Of a stretch of 64,000 nt of DNA, positions 35,480-44,551 are shown in pieces (position 1 is the first letter of the stretch; each line of letters opens with the position of its first letter). A program made the position numbers and the translations under genes. The notes under the pieces are model-generated. The model saw only the letters and a list, made by a program, of their open reading frames with translations, had not been told where the DNA came from and searched no databases. The DNA is from Parabacteroides timonensis (GTDB lineage: Bacteria; Bacteroidota; Bacteroidia; Bacteroidales; Tannerellaceae): the NCBI RefSeq assembly GCF_900128505.1, contig NZ_LT669941.1, positions 483,526-547,525 on the forward strand, read 5' to 3'.

Positions 35480-36940
35480 TTAATCTTTTGTTGATTTATA
35501 CTTAACTGAGGCTGCCCATAGTCCGAAGAAGGTGATGGCGCCGTTTACCATCAACATTTCGTAACCGAAGGTATAACCTGTCTGCTGTTTCACCAGATAA
35601 TCCATCGCAAAGCAGATTAGCGGTGAGAGAATACATATATAAGGAACATATTTGTCACGTGGTTGTTTTTTAGTGAACAGGCCAAAGACAAATAATCCGA
35701 GTAAAGGACCATACGTATAAGATGCAATCATGTAGATGGCGTCAATCACACTACGGCTGTTTACGGCCTTAAAGATAAGGATAATTATTGCAAACAGCAC
35801 CGAGATAAGTAAATGAGTCATCAACCGGGTACGCTTGGCCTTGTGTGCTTCCTCCTTTTCTACTCCCAGAATATCAACGCAAAAGGAAGTGGTAAGTGCC
35901 GTCAGGGCAGAGTCGGCGCTACTGAATGCTGCTGCGATGATCCCGATGGTAAAGAAGATCAGGATAGAATGTCCCAGAATTCCGGAAGTACAGAACATCG
36001 GTAAGATGTCGTCATTCAGTGCGGGCAATGCAATGTTTTTCTGAGCTGCCAGTGATAATAACAGGACACCCAGCGCGAGAAACAGGAAGTTGACCGGTGT
36101 AAAGGCAAATCCATAGGTGTACATATTCTTTTGCGCATCTTTCAGGCTTTTGCAGGATAGGTTCTTTTGCATCATATCCTGATCCAGTCCGGTCATTACG
36201 ATGGTGATAAAGATACCACTGAAGAACTGCTTAACGAAATGTTGCGTGCTGTGCCAGTCATCAAATTCAAAAATACGGAAATGAGGATTGGCTACCAGTG
36301 TTTGTACCATGCCATTCATATCCAGTTCCATCGCATCTTTCACCTTCCAGATGATAACGATCAGCATGGCAATCAGGCAAAGGGCCTGGAGCGTATCGGT
36401 CCAGATAATAGTTTTAATGCCACTGCGATAAGTGTAGAGCCAGACAAGGAATATACTTATCACAACAGTTACCCAGAAAGGTATGTTCCAGGTACTGAAT
36501 ACATAATGTTGCAAAATAAGGACAACCAGATAAAGCCTTGCCGCTGCTCCCACGATCTTGGATAGAAGGAAAAAAGAGGCCCCTGTCTTATAACTCCGTC
36601 GTCCGATACGGTCGCCCAGATAGGCGTAGATGGAAGTCAGTTGCAGTTTATAGTAAAGCGGCAGAAGAACTTTGGCAATCAATATATATCCGAAGAAAAA
36701 TCCCAGAACCGTCTGCATATAAGTCATATCTATACTACGCACCATTCCAGGAACAGAAACAAAAGTTACTCCCGAAAGCGATGTCCCGATCATTCCGATA
36801 GAAACTATGTACCAAGGGGATTTACGGTTACCAAGAAAAAAAGCATCATTGCTGGTGCTCTTTCTTCCTGTGATCCATGCGATGAGTAATAGGATACCAA
36901 AATAAATAGCAATGATCGAGAGAATTATATAGCTGTTCAT
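35480..36940 (-). CDS. Sodium:solute symporter (SSS family)
   Basis: A 486-residue inner-membrane transporter with about 13 membrane helices and the SSS core (GTSLSGVTFVSVPGM near residue 50, and the SSADSALTALTTSF segment with sodium-binding Ser/Thr positions). The substrate may be a sugar, sialic acid or an organic acid and is not determined. A minus-strand TATCTTTG at 36997-37004 is a candidate -7 box. engB follows 5 bp downstream. Confidence 0.9.
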   Translation of the reverse strand: MNSYIILSIIAIYFGILLLIAWITGRKSTSNDAFFLGNRKSPWYIVSIGMIGTSLSGVTFVSVPGMVRSIDMTYMQTVLGFFFGYILIAKVLLPLYYKLQLTSIYAYLGDRIGRRSYKTGASFFLLSKIVGAAARLYLVVLILQHYVFSTWNIPFWVTVVISIFLVWLYTYRSGIKTIIWTDTLQALCLIAMLIVIIWKVKDAMELDMNGMVQTLVANPHFRIFEFDDWHSTQHFVKQFFSGIFITIVMTGLDQDMMQKNLSCKSLKDAQKNMYTYGFAFTPVNFLFLALGVLLLSLAAQKNIALPALNDDILPMFCTSGILGHSILIFFTIGIIAAAFSSADSALTALTTSFCVDILGVEKEEAHKAKRTRLMTHLLISVLFAIIILIFKAVNSRSVIDAIYMIASYTYGPLLGLFVFGLFTKKQPRDKYVPYICILSPLICFAMDYLVKQQTGYTFGYEMLMVNGAITFFGLWAASVKYKSTKD

Positions 36941-37224
36941 TTATCGGGACTTATTAAGTAGAGCAGGAGGGCATCCCCCTGTCAAATGTTCGGAGACAAA
37001 GATAGCTATTTTTATATAAATGTAAGCTCTTTATCCGGATTCTCCTGGTTGGAGTCAGGTTCATTTTATCGGCATAATAACCCTTTTCGTGGGGAAATTA
37101 CACCCGTTAATCTATTTTGTTTGCCACCTTGTAGCTTTGTTTGTTCCTTTGTAACCGTTAGAGCTCGTGAGAGTCAAGACAAACCGGCTACAACTCGTAG
37201 CCGATAAGATAGGTAAACACAAAA
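36941..37224. other. Intergenic region with promoter and imperfect dyad
   Basis: This spacer of about 330 bp up to 37270 holds no convincing gene. It contains the candidate symporter -7 box (36997-37004, minus strand). A large imperfect inverted repeat lies at 37129-37144 and 37179-37193 (TTGTAG..GTTTGT against ACAAAC..CTACAA). A short hairpin CGGCTAC/GTAGCCG lies near 37185-37203, next to the terminator at 37225. Confidence 0.5.
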
Positions 37225-37259
37225 AAAAAGGCCGCTATCGTGAGATCAGCGGCCTTTTT
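37225..37259 (-). terminator. Intrinsic terminator after the SpoIID-like gene
   Basis: AAAAAGGCCGCT (37225-37236) pairs perfectly with AGCGGCCTTTTT (37248-37259). On the minus strand it is followed by a run of T. It lies 11 bp past the stop of the SpoIID/LytB gene. Confidence 0.88.
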
Positions 37260-37270
37260 AGTATATCAGT

Positions 37271-38584
37271 TTAATATCTTTTTTCTATCTGTGATCCTCG
37301 GAAGTAATGTGCCAATATTTCCGTATAAGAATATCCTTGTGCTCCCATTACCGCAGCTCCGATCTGGCAAAGCCCCACTCCATGACCCCATCCGGCCCCT
37401 GTTAATACAAAACGTTGAGGGATGTTGATACGGATATCTTCTTTGTCTATCACGAATGCCGAACTGTAAAGATGCGTTTCTGATAATGTACGCCGTATCT
37501 CCAGTTCCTTACCGATCGTATATATCCGGCGTGTTCCTATAATTTTCAGTTTCTCTATCCGACCGGAAGTTCCCCTTTCCTGTGGGATAAGGTCTTGTAT
37601 CTCGCCGAAATCGATACCGCTTTTACGGTGGATCAGTTCGGCCAACTCAGTTTGAGTATAAGATATTTGCCAACGGTAGAAATTGGTTGTTTCCTGGTCG
37701 TAGTTATTTAACACCTGGCTTAGTATCTCTTTGTCAGTTGTGTTACAGAATGCTTCCGGTGAATTGCGTATCCACATTTCTGCTTCGATTGGATCGGTCA
37801 GGTCCGGAAAAGAGGCTTTTTTACTGTCACGTATAGCTGTCAGATAAGAGTGAGGCACCGGTTCCCAGCAATGTTCGAACTGTTCGGTTACACCTCCGCA
37901 ACATTTCGAGAAGCGAGCGTCACAAATAGATTCACCATCTGTCAGGATCTCACCACGGGTTTCGTGAATCACTTCCCGGACAATTGGTGTCGAGGCCCGG
38001 GTGATGCCCTGATAACGTTGACAATGATCGTCGGCACATACATCGAACATCGTATGGTCTTCACGGTCGTACCAACGGATCAACTGATCATGTTCACGAT
38101 GACAACTCCGGTATTTCTCCGAAGTATTGCCCAGGCGGAAATTCTTTTCTATCTGGGCTAATAGCCAGCTGCGTGAGATGACGGCGTGTGCTTTCAGCAA
38201 CTCCTTCGACGCGGTAGCACTCATCTCTGACGAGATAACACTGGTAAGGTATTCTTCAACATCGATACTGTTGATCACAACAATGCCTTCATTTCCTGCT
38301 ACCAGATTCAAAGACCCTTTGAAGCGTTGATCCTCCTGGCGCTGCCAGTGGAAATCAACTCCGATCGTAACGGCCTTCAGGTCGAATGAGGAGTCTGGTG
38401 AAGCCGGTTCAAAGAAAAGTTCTTTGTACAGCTTGCCGTTGTATACAATATTCCCGTTTACGAACAACGCTCGTTGTTCCCCGGTCAGGAAGGCACTATT
38501 CTCCGTATGGATATACTCTCCGTTGAATACGAAAGAGACAGCCTTCTGCGTCATAATCCCAACATTAACTACCGGTGCATCCAT
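37271..38584 (-). CDS. SpoIID/LytB-domain protein
   Basis: A 437-residue protein with a SpoIID-type domain (about 120-420). Conserved points are VISSEMSATASKELLKAHAVISRSW, a CRCGG-like KCCGG segment, and the C-terminal GWGHGVGLCQIGAAVMG followed by YTEILAHYF. SpoIID proteins are lytic transglycosylases acting on denuded peptidoglycan; the Bacteroidales members are not characterised. No clear signal peptide is visible, which is odd for a wall enzyme. The N-terminal part (1-110) resembles no domain I recognise. It lies 8 bp downstream of the OPT transporter and is probably co-transcribed with it. Confidence 0.85.
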   Translation of the reverse strand: MDAPVVNVGIMTQKAVSFVFNGEYIHTENSAFLTGEQRALFVNGNIVYNGKLYKELFFEPASPDSSFDLKAVTIGVDFHWQRQEDQRFKGSLNLVAGNEGIVVINSIDVEEYLTSVISSEMSATASKELLKAHAVISRSWLLAQIEKNFRLGNTSEKYRSCHREHDQLIRWYDREDHTMFDVCADDHCQRYQGITRASTPIVREVIHETRGEILTDGESICDARFSKCCGGVTEQFEHCWEPVPHSYLTAIRDSKKASFPDLTDPIEAEMWIRNSPEAFCNTTDKEILSQVLNNYDQETTNFYRWQISYTQTELAELIHRKSGIDFGEIQDLIPQERGTSGRIEKLKIIGTRRIYTIGKELEIRRTLSETHLYSSAFVIDKEDIRINIPQRFVLTGAGWGHGVGLCQIGAAVMGAQGYSYTEILAHYFRGSQIEKRY

Positions 38585-38592
38585 TATTTATC

Positions 38593-40590
38593 TTATTCTT
38601 TTTTTGCTTTCAGTGAACTTATCGCCAGGTAAGCCATCAATGCTATATACATTACAACAGCTAACGGTTCTGCAAAGTTCCCTTCCAGCCATTTCTCATT
38701 AACAAGGTTGATACCGCCGAATCGTAAGGCAGCGCTGATAACTCCCATCAAAGCACCTCCGGCAATGAATCCGGAAGCAAGCAGCGTCCCTTTCTCTAAA
38801 CGTACTGTATTCAGTGCCTGGTCTTTACTACGGCTTCCTACATACCAGCTGATGGCTCCCCCAATCAACAACGGAGTGTTCAACTCCATCGGGATAAACA
38901 TACCTAGTGCGAAAGCCAATGCCGGAATCTTACAGAAATTCAGGATAATAGCCAAAACGGCTCCAATACCGTAAAGCACCCAGGGTGCTCCCGAGCCACT
39001 CATCAGTGGCTCGATAACAGCTGCCATAGCGTTGGCTTGTGGTGCAGCCAGTTGTCCGGTTGTAAAACCGTATGTCTGGTTCAGAATCAGAATTACACCA
39101 CCTACGGTAGCAGCTGAAACAAGTGTGCCGAGGAACTTCCAGGTCTGTTGCTTGGCCGGTGTACTTCCTATCCAGTAACCGATTTTCAGGTCGGTGATAA
39201 AACCGCCGGCCATAGACAGCGCTGTACAAACAACACCTCCGATAATCAGTGCCGATACCATACCGGCAGTTCCTTTCAGACCTGCAGCAACCAGGATAAT
39301 TGACGATAAGATCAGTGTCATCAATGTCATGCCGGAAACCGGGTTGGTTCCTACGATAGCAATGGCATTGGCTGCAACAGTCGTAAACAGGAAAGCTATA
39401 ATACCGACGATCAACAGACCGATCAGGGCATAATACCAGTTATCCAATACGCCGAAGTGGAAGAACAGATAAGTAACGATCAGCGTAGCAAAAATACCGA
39501 TCGTGATGATCTTCATCGATAAATCTTTCTGGGTACGTATCGTTTCCGTATCAACTTCCGTATTTTTACCTTTCAATTCTTTGGCAGCCAGGCCGACAGC
39601 TCCACGAATAATACCCCATGAATTGATAATACCGATTACACCGGCAGTTGCAATACCTCCGATACCGATATGGCGGGCGTAAGTAGTAAATATCTGTTCT
39701 GCACTCATACTGCCAACTGTTGCTGTGATTGCGTCATTTCCTAAAGTCAGTACATCTGAGCCGAAGAAGGCAGACATTAACGGAATAATCACTAACCATA
39801 CCAGGAATGAGCCGGCACAGATAATTGCGGAATATTTCAAACCGATGATATAACCGAGTCCCAGTACGGCTGCTCCGGTATTTACTTTCATTACCACCTT
39901 TGCCTTGTCTGCCAGCATTTCACCGACTCCGACAATACGGGTGCTTATTGTTTCGCTCCACCAACCGAAGGTGGCTATAATGAAATCGTACAGACCGCCG
40001 ATCAGACCAGCCAGAATAAGAGGTTTAGCCTGACTGCCGCCTTTTTCACCGGAAACCAGCACCTGCGTAGTGGCTGTAGCTTCCGGGAACGGATATTTAC
40101 CGTGCATATCTGAAACAAAGTATTTCCGGAATGGGATCAATAATAGGATACCGAGAATACCTCCCAGCAGTGAACTCATGAATACTTCGAAAAAGTTGAT
40201 AGTGATTTCCGGATATTTATCCTGTAAGATATAAAGGGCAGGGAGGGTGAAGATGGCTCCGGCTACAATTACGCCGCTACAAGCTCCGATAGATTGGATA
40301 ATAACGTTTTCCCCCAATGCATTTTTTCGTTTAAGTCCACTTGATAAACCTACGGCAATGATGGCGATAGGAATAGCTGCTTCGAATACCTGTCCGACTT
40401 TTAAGCCCAGATAGGCTGCGGCAGCACTGAATATCACGGCCATTACCAGCCCCCAGAATACAGACCACGGAGTCACTTCCTTATATTGCTTGTCGGGTGA
40501 CATAATGGGGTTATAAACTTCTCCTTCTTTGAGTTCCCTGTAGGCATTTTCCGGTAGCCCGATTACCTTTTCTTCATCTTCCTTCTTCAC
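38593..40590 (-). CDS. OPT-family oligopeptide transporter
   Basis: A 665-residue polytopic inner-membrane protein with about 16 membrane helices. The OPT features include EVTPWSVFWGLVMAVIFSAAAAYLGLKVGQVFEAAIP near the N-terminus and repeated Gly/Ala-rich helices. OPT members import small peptides or metal chelates. A good promoter lies upstream. The SpoIID-like gene follows 8 bp downstream, suggesting a link between peptide uptake and wall turnover, which is inference. Confidence 0.9.
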   Translation of the reverse strand: MKKEDEEKVIGLPENAYRELKEGEVYNPIMSPDKQYKEVTPWSVFWGLVMAVIFSAAAAYLGLKVGQVFEAAIPIAIIAVGLSSGLKRKNALGENVIIQSIGACSGVIVAGAIFTLPALYILQDKYPEITINFFEVFMSSLLGGILGILLLIPFRKYFVSDMHGKYPFPEATATTQVLVSGEKGGSQAKPLILAGLIGGLYDFIIATFGWWSETISTRIVGVGEMLADKAKVVMKVNTGAAVLGLGYIIGLKYSAIICAGSFLVWLVIIPLMSAFFGSDVLTLGNDAITATVGSMSAEQIFTTYARHIGIGGIATAGVIGIINSWGIIRGAVGLAAKELKGKNTEVDTETIRTQKDLSMKIITIGIFATLIVTYLFFHFGVLDNWYYALIGLLIVGIIAFLFTTVAANAIAIVGTNPVSGMTLMTLILSSIILVAAGLKGTAGMVSALIIGGVVCTALSMAGGFITDLKIGYWIGSTPAKQQTWKFLGTLVSAATVGGVILILNQTYGFTTGQLAAPQANAMAAVIEPLMSGSGAPWVLYGIGAVLAIILNFCKIPALAFALGMFIPMELNTPLLIGGAISWYVGSRSKDQALNTVRLEKGTLLASGFIAGGALMGVISAALRFGGINLVNEKWLEGNFAEPLAVVMYIALMAYLAISSLKAKKE

Positions 40591-40652
40591 GGTGACTATT
40601 ATTTTTAGTTAGATTTAATCTGAAATGTGTTTTCCCGTTTTTTATAGCGTTA

Positions 40653-40683
40653 CAAAACTACGTTATTTTTTCAATTGAACAAA
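40653..40683 (-). promoter_or_regulatory. OPT transporter promoter (-33 and -7)
   Basis: On the minus strand, TTTG (40680-40683) and TAGTTTTG (40653-40660) are 19 nt apart, matching the Bacteroidota consensus. The start would be near 40647, leaving a leader of about 55 nt. Confidence 0.7.
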
Positions 40684-40771
40684 TGATTATAACAGGTAAG
40701 AGCGGCAGATGATTAGATATTTTTTTGTTTTTCAATGAAGACGAGATGTTTATTATGCCTATATTCGTGAT

Positions 40772-41710
40772 ATGATAATAAGTGCAAGTAGGCGGACAGA
40801 CATCCCGGCCTTTTATTCGGAATGGTTCTTTAATCGGATTAAAGAAAAATATGTGTTGGTTCCCAATCCGTATAATCCCAAAATGATCAGCAGGATAGAG
40901 TTAAATCCGGCTGTTGTTGATTGTTTTGTCTTTTGGACAAAGAATCCAAGTCCCATGATAGATCGATTGGATGGATTGAAGGATTATAAGTATTATTTTC
41001 AGTTTACACTGAATCCTTATGGTGAAGAAATAGAAAATCATATACCTTCTATAGAAAAACGTATTGAAATATTTAAACGGCTCTCTGATAAAATAGGAAA
41101 AGAAAAAGTTGTCTGGCGATACGATCCTTTATTCACAAATAAGAAATATGATGTTTCTTTTCATAAGAATACATTTGCTGAAATTGCTTATAAGCTAAAG
41201 GAGCATACAGGTCGGTGTATGCTTGGTTTCATAGATCATTATCAGCATATTCGTAGTGAAGTAGGTAAATTGGAAATTTATCCTTTAAAGAAAGAAGAAA
41301 TTGAAGAAATGGCTGTATCTTTTAAACAGATGATGGATCAATATCCTTCGATTGAATTTGATACCTGCACAAAGAAAGTTGATCTGACTCATTTGGGAAT
41401 TCCAAGCGGGTCGTGTGTCGATAGAAAGCTGATAGAAACCATTATCGGTTATCCTATTTCTGCCAGGAAAGATAAAAACCAGCGGGATATCTGCAATTGT
41501 ATAGAGAGTATCGACATAGGGACTTACGAGAGTTGTCTTAATGGATGCATCTATTGTTATGCGATCAAAGGAAATTATAATACAGCCGAGTTTAATAGTA
41601 GAAAGCACGATAAGAATTCACCTATGCTGATTGGGAATGTGAAGGATGGAGATATTATAAAGGATAGAGAGATGAAAAGCCTTATTGATAATCAGCTTTC
41701 TTTCTTTTGA
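40772..41710 (+). CDS. DUF1848 protein with C-terminal radical-SAM-like Cys motif
   Basis: A 312-residue protein starting MIISASRRTDIPAF, the hallmark of DUF1848. The C-terminal third contains CNCIESIDIGTYESCLNGCIYCYA (read in two parts: Cys pair near 243-245, then CLNGCIYC near 256-263). The CxxxCxxC of radical SAM enzymes is normally N-terminal. Here it is at the C-terminus, as in the rest of DUF1848, suggesting a rearranged radical-SAM-like fold. No biochemical function is known to me. The gene is AT-rich and monocistronic. Confidence 0.85.
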   Translation: MIISASRRTDIPAFYSEWFFNRIKEKYVLVPNPYNPKMISRIELNPAVVDCFVFWTKNPSPMIDRLDGLKDYKYYFQFTLNPYGEEIENHIPSIEKRIEIFKRLSDKIGKEKVVWRYDPLFTNKKYDVSFHKNTFAEIAYKLKEHTGRCMLGFIDHYQHIRSEVGKLEIYPLKKEEIEEMAVSFKQMMDQYPSIEFDTCTKKVDLTHLGIPSGSCVDRKLIETIIGYPISARKDKNQRDICNCIESIDIGTYESCLNGCIYCYAIKGNYNTAEFNSRKHDKNSPMLIGNVKDGDIIKDREMKSLIDNQLSFF

Positions 41711-41806
41711 TGTTACTATCATCACCATACTTTGATATTATGCATAATATCTGTACATATATAAACGAGAGAGCAATCTAATGTGAAAGTTTGCTGAAGC
41801 GTCTTT

Positions 41807-41876
41807 AGTTTCTTTCGGACGAAACTATTGTTTCCTCCGGACGAAACTAAAGTTTCACCTAGGTGAAACTTTAGTT
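41807..41876. repeat. 22-bp dyad array 3 (GTTTC/GAAAC)
   Basis: Three 22-bp units start at 41807, 41829 and 41851. Each has GTTTC and GAAAC around a dyad centre (TTTCGGA, CTCCGGA, ACCTAGGT). The third unit sits within a perfect 32-bp palindrome at 41845-41876 centred on CCTAGG. The array lies between convergent genes and touches the stop codon of the HdeD-like gene (minus strand) at 41877. Confidence 0.9.
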
Positions 41877-42449
41877 CTATTCTTTCTCGTATTTCTTATG
41901 TAAGCTTCTTAGTTCAAAAGATAGCATAACCCGGAAGATACCGATGATAAGCAGTGCGTAGGCAATCATATAAACCAGTGTGAAAACTCCTAATCCCGGT
42001 TGCCAGATAATTGCAATACTGCAAATAATAGCCAAGATACCGAAAGCCATATACCAACCCCAGTTACCGGTCCCGAACCGTTTCAGATCCATAGCATAAC
42101 CGGTAGAGGAGAAGCCTCTAAACATTAGCCAGAAAGCCAGGATGAAAGGAAGGACAGTCATACTTAGACCCGGACTAGCCATCAGATAAATACCAAGTAT
42201 CAGATCAATGATACCGCCAGCCAGATACCAACCCCAGCTGGAAATATGCTTCCGATTCGATACGGCAAACAGTATCTCGAGCGTACCGCTAACGAACATG
42301 GCAACACTGAAAAGAATACTTAAAGCAACATAACTGGCCAGTGGTGTGAACATTAGGCATATAGCAATCAGGATATAGAGTAATCCCAGGAGAAGTGAAA
42401 CCCACCAGTTCTGTACGGCGGAACTAATTTTTTCGTTAAATGCATTCAT
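41877..42449 (-). CDS. HdeD-like (DUF308) membrane protein
   Basis: A 190-residue protein with six membrane helices arranged as short two-helix repeats. The segments AGGIIDLILGIYLMASPG and AFGILAIICSIAIIWQPG are typical of HdeD/DUF308 repeats. HdeD is linked to acid resistance in E. coli; elsewhere its role is unclear. It is a single gene whose stop codon abuts the 32-bp palindrome of array 3. Confidence 0.85.
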   Translation of the reverse strand: MNAFNEKISSAVQNWWVSLLLGLLYILIAICLMFTPLASYVALSILFSVAMFVSGTLEILFAVSNRKHISSWGWYLAGGIIDLILGIYLMASPGLSMTVLPFILAFWLMFRGFSSTGYAMDLKRFGTGNWGWYMAFGILAIICSIAIIWQPGLGVFTLVYMIAYALLIIGIFRVMLSFELRSLHKKYEKE

Positions 42450-42592
42450 ATTGAGTAACTTTTAAAAATTAAAGAATTTATACTGTAACAAAGCTTAGGA
42501 AAGAAAGGTTTTAAGGTAAAGGCAAACCGGAATATTTTATATACATTTGTCCTCTGTTAAAATAAATTATACACAAGAAAAAGTCTGCTCTT

Positions 42593-43468
42593 ATGAAAGG
42601 TATTGTACTGGCAGGAGGTTCGGGTACCCGTTTGTATCCAATCACCAAGGGTGTTTCCAAACAATTGTTGCCAATTTATGACAAGCCGATGATCTATTAT
42701 CCTATATCCGTTCTTATGCTGGCCGGAATACGGGAAATATTGATCATTTCTACTCCGTTGGATTTGCCGGGATTTCGTCGGTTACTGGGAGATGGTTCGG
42801 ATTATGGTGTCCGTTTTGAGTATGCTGAGCAACCTTCGCCCGATGGTTTGGCACAAGCTTTTATTATTGGGGAGAAATTTATTGGAAATGACTCGGCTTG
42901 CCTGGTTTTAGGCGACAATATTTTCTATGGACAAAGCTTTACGGCTATGTTAAAAGAGGCCGTTAACAATGTTGAGAACGAACAAAAAGCAACCGTGTTC
43001 GGTTACTACGTGAACGATCCGGAACGCTATGGAGTAGCCGAATTCGACAAAGACGGGAACGTGTTGAGCATCGAAGAAAAACCGGAAATTCCGAAATCGA
43101 ACTATGCTGTGGTAGGACTCTATTTCTATCCGAATAGAGTGGTTGAAGTGGCAAAGAATATTAAGCCGTCATCACGTGGAGAACTGGAGATCACAACAGT
43201 CAATCAGGAGTTCCTGAATGATGGAGGACTAAAAGTACAACTGTTAGGGCGTGGTTTTGCCTGGCTTGATACAGGTACGCACGACTCGCTTTCGGAAGCT
43301 TCTACCTTTGTCGAAGTGATTGAAAAACGTCAGGGATTGAAAGTCGCTTGTTTGGAGGAAATCGCTTTCCGGAAAGGCTGGATCGACGCGGTTAAACTGA
43401 AAGAGCTTGCTGCCCCAATGATCAAAAATCAATATGGTCAATATTTATTGAAACTGATAAAGGAATGA
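42593..43468 (+). CDS. rfbA: Glucose-1-phosphate thymidylyltransferase (RfbA)
   Basis: A 291-residue nucleotidyltransferase making dTDP-glucose from dTTP and glucose 1-phosphate. It has the N-terminal GGSGTRLYPITKGVSKQLLP motif and the catalytic region LVLGDNIFYG. The length is normal. A TACATTTG at 42542-42549 is a candidate -7 box. The stop overlaps the start of fcl by 4 bp (ATGA), so translation is coupled, although rfbBCD, the usual partners, are absent. Confidence 0.95.
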   Translation: MKGIVLAGGSGTRLYPITKGVSKQLLPIYDKPMIYYPISVLMLAGIREILIISTPLDLPGFRRLLGDGSDYGVRFEYAEQPSPDGLAQAFIIGEKFIGNDSACLVLGDNIFYGQSFTAMLKEAVNNVENEQKATVFGYYVNDPERYGVAEFDKDGNVLSIEEKPEIPKSNYAVVGLYFYPNRVVEVAKNIKPSSRGELEITTVNQEFLNDGGLKVQLLGRGFAWLDTGTHDSLSEASTFVEVIEKRQGLKVACLEEIAFRKGWIDAVKLKELAAPMIKNQYGQYLLKLIKE

Positions 43469-44538
43469 ATAAAGATAGTAAAATATTCGTAGCCGGACAT
43501 CGTGGCCTGGTTGGATCGGCAATTTTGAAGAACCTGCAACAGAAGGGGTATACGAACTTTGTTTTGCGTACGCATGCAGAATTAGACCTGACCGATCAGT
43601 TGGCAGTAAATGAATTTTTTGTTGCTGAGAAGCCTGAATATGTGTTCCTTTCGGCTGCTCATGTCGGAGGCATTATGGCAAACAGTGTGTATCGTGCGGA
43701 TTTTATTTATATCAATCTGATGATACAGAATAATGTGATCCATGCCTCCTATATTAATAAGGTAAAGAAGCTTTTGTTTTTGGGGAGCACCTGTATTTAT
43801 CCGTGTGAAGCTCCCCAGCCAATGCCGGAAGACTGTCTGTTGACATCACCTCTGGAATATACCAATGAACCATATGCTATTGCAAAGATCGCAGGGATAA
43901 AAATGTGCGAAAGCTATAACCTGCAATATGGAACCAATTATATCGCTGTGATGCCGACGAATTTGTACGGTCCAAACGATAATTTTAACCTGGAAACTTC
44001 TCATGTCCTTCCGGCTATGATCCGTAAGATCCATCTGGCAAAATGTTTGCATACAGCCGACTGGGAAGCGTTACGCAAGGATTTGAACGCACGTCCGGTG
44101 GAAGGAGTATCAGGAGATTCTTCTGAAAAAGATATTTTGGCTATCCTTGAAAAGTATGGAATTTATCCGGGTAGAGTGGAGCTTTGGGGAACAGGAAAAC
44201 CGCTTCGTGAATTCCTTTGGAGTGAGGAAATGGCGGATGCTTCCGTTTATATAATGGAGCATATCGATTTCGCAGATGTCCGTCCTGACGGTAATGAAGT
44301 CCGTAACACACATATTAATATAGGTACGGGAAAAGAATTATCCATTAAAGATGTGGCTACCCTGATCCGGGAAAAGATCGGTTTTGAAGGTGAACTTACC
44401 TTTAATTTATCCAAGCCCGATGGAACTTTGCGAAAGTTAACCGATGTAAGCAAACTCCATGCCCTGGGCTGGCGCCACCGGATAGAAATTGCCGAAGGAG
44501 TAGAACTTTTGTATAACTGGTATTTGAACAAACAATAA
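43465..44538 (+). CDS. fcl: GDP-L-fucose synthase
   Basis: A 357-residue NADPH-dependent epimerase/reductase (WcaG/Fcl) that converts GDP-4-keto-6-deoxymannose to GDP-L-fucose. The dinucleotide motif is GHRGLVGSAI, and the catalytic Ser/Tyr/Lys lie in GSTCIYP and EPYAIAKIAG. It has an extra 20-30 residues around 195-225 (relative to E. coli Fcl of 321), as is common in Bacteroidales. It is coupled to rfbA upstream and followed by gmd 13 bp later. Confidence 0.95.
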   Translation: MNKDSKIFVAGHRGLVGSAILKNLQQKGYTNFVLRTHAELDLTDQLAVNEFFVAEKPEYVFLSAAHVGGIMANSVYRADFIYINLMIQNNVIHASYINKVKKLLFLGSTCIYPCEAPQPMPEDCLLTSPLEYTNEPYAIAKIAGIKMCESYNLQYGTNYIAVMPTNLYGPNDNFNLETSHVLPAMIRKIHLAKCLHTADWEALRKDLNARPVEGVSGDSSEKDILAILEKYGIYPGRVELWGTGKPLREFLWSEEMADASVYIMEHIDFADVRPDGNEVRNTHINIGTGKELSIKDVATLIREKIGFEGELTFNLSKPDGTLRKLTDVSKLHALGWRHRIEIAEGVELLYNWYLNKQ

Positions 44539-44551
44539 TAAACTTAGTATA

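Noticed and set aside
36986..37207. Open frame of 73 codons upstream of the symporter
   Set aside because: It overlaps the symporter promoter and a dyad, has no ribosome site and resembles no known protein.
23472..41876. The 22-bp arrays as CRISPR
   Set aside because: Units are contiguous with no spacers, too few and too short, and no cas genes are present.
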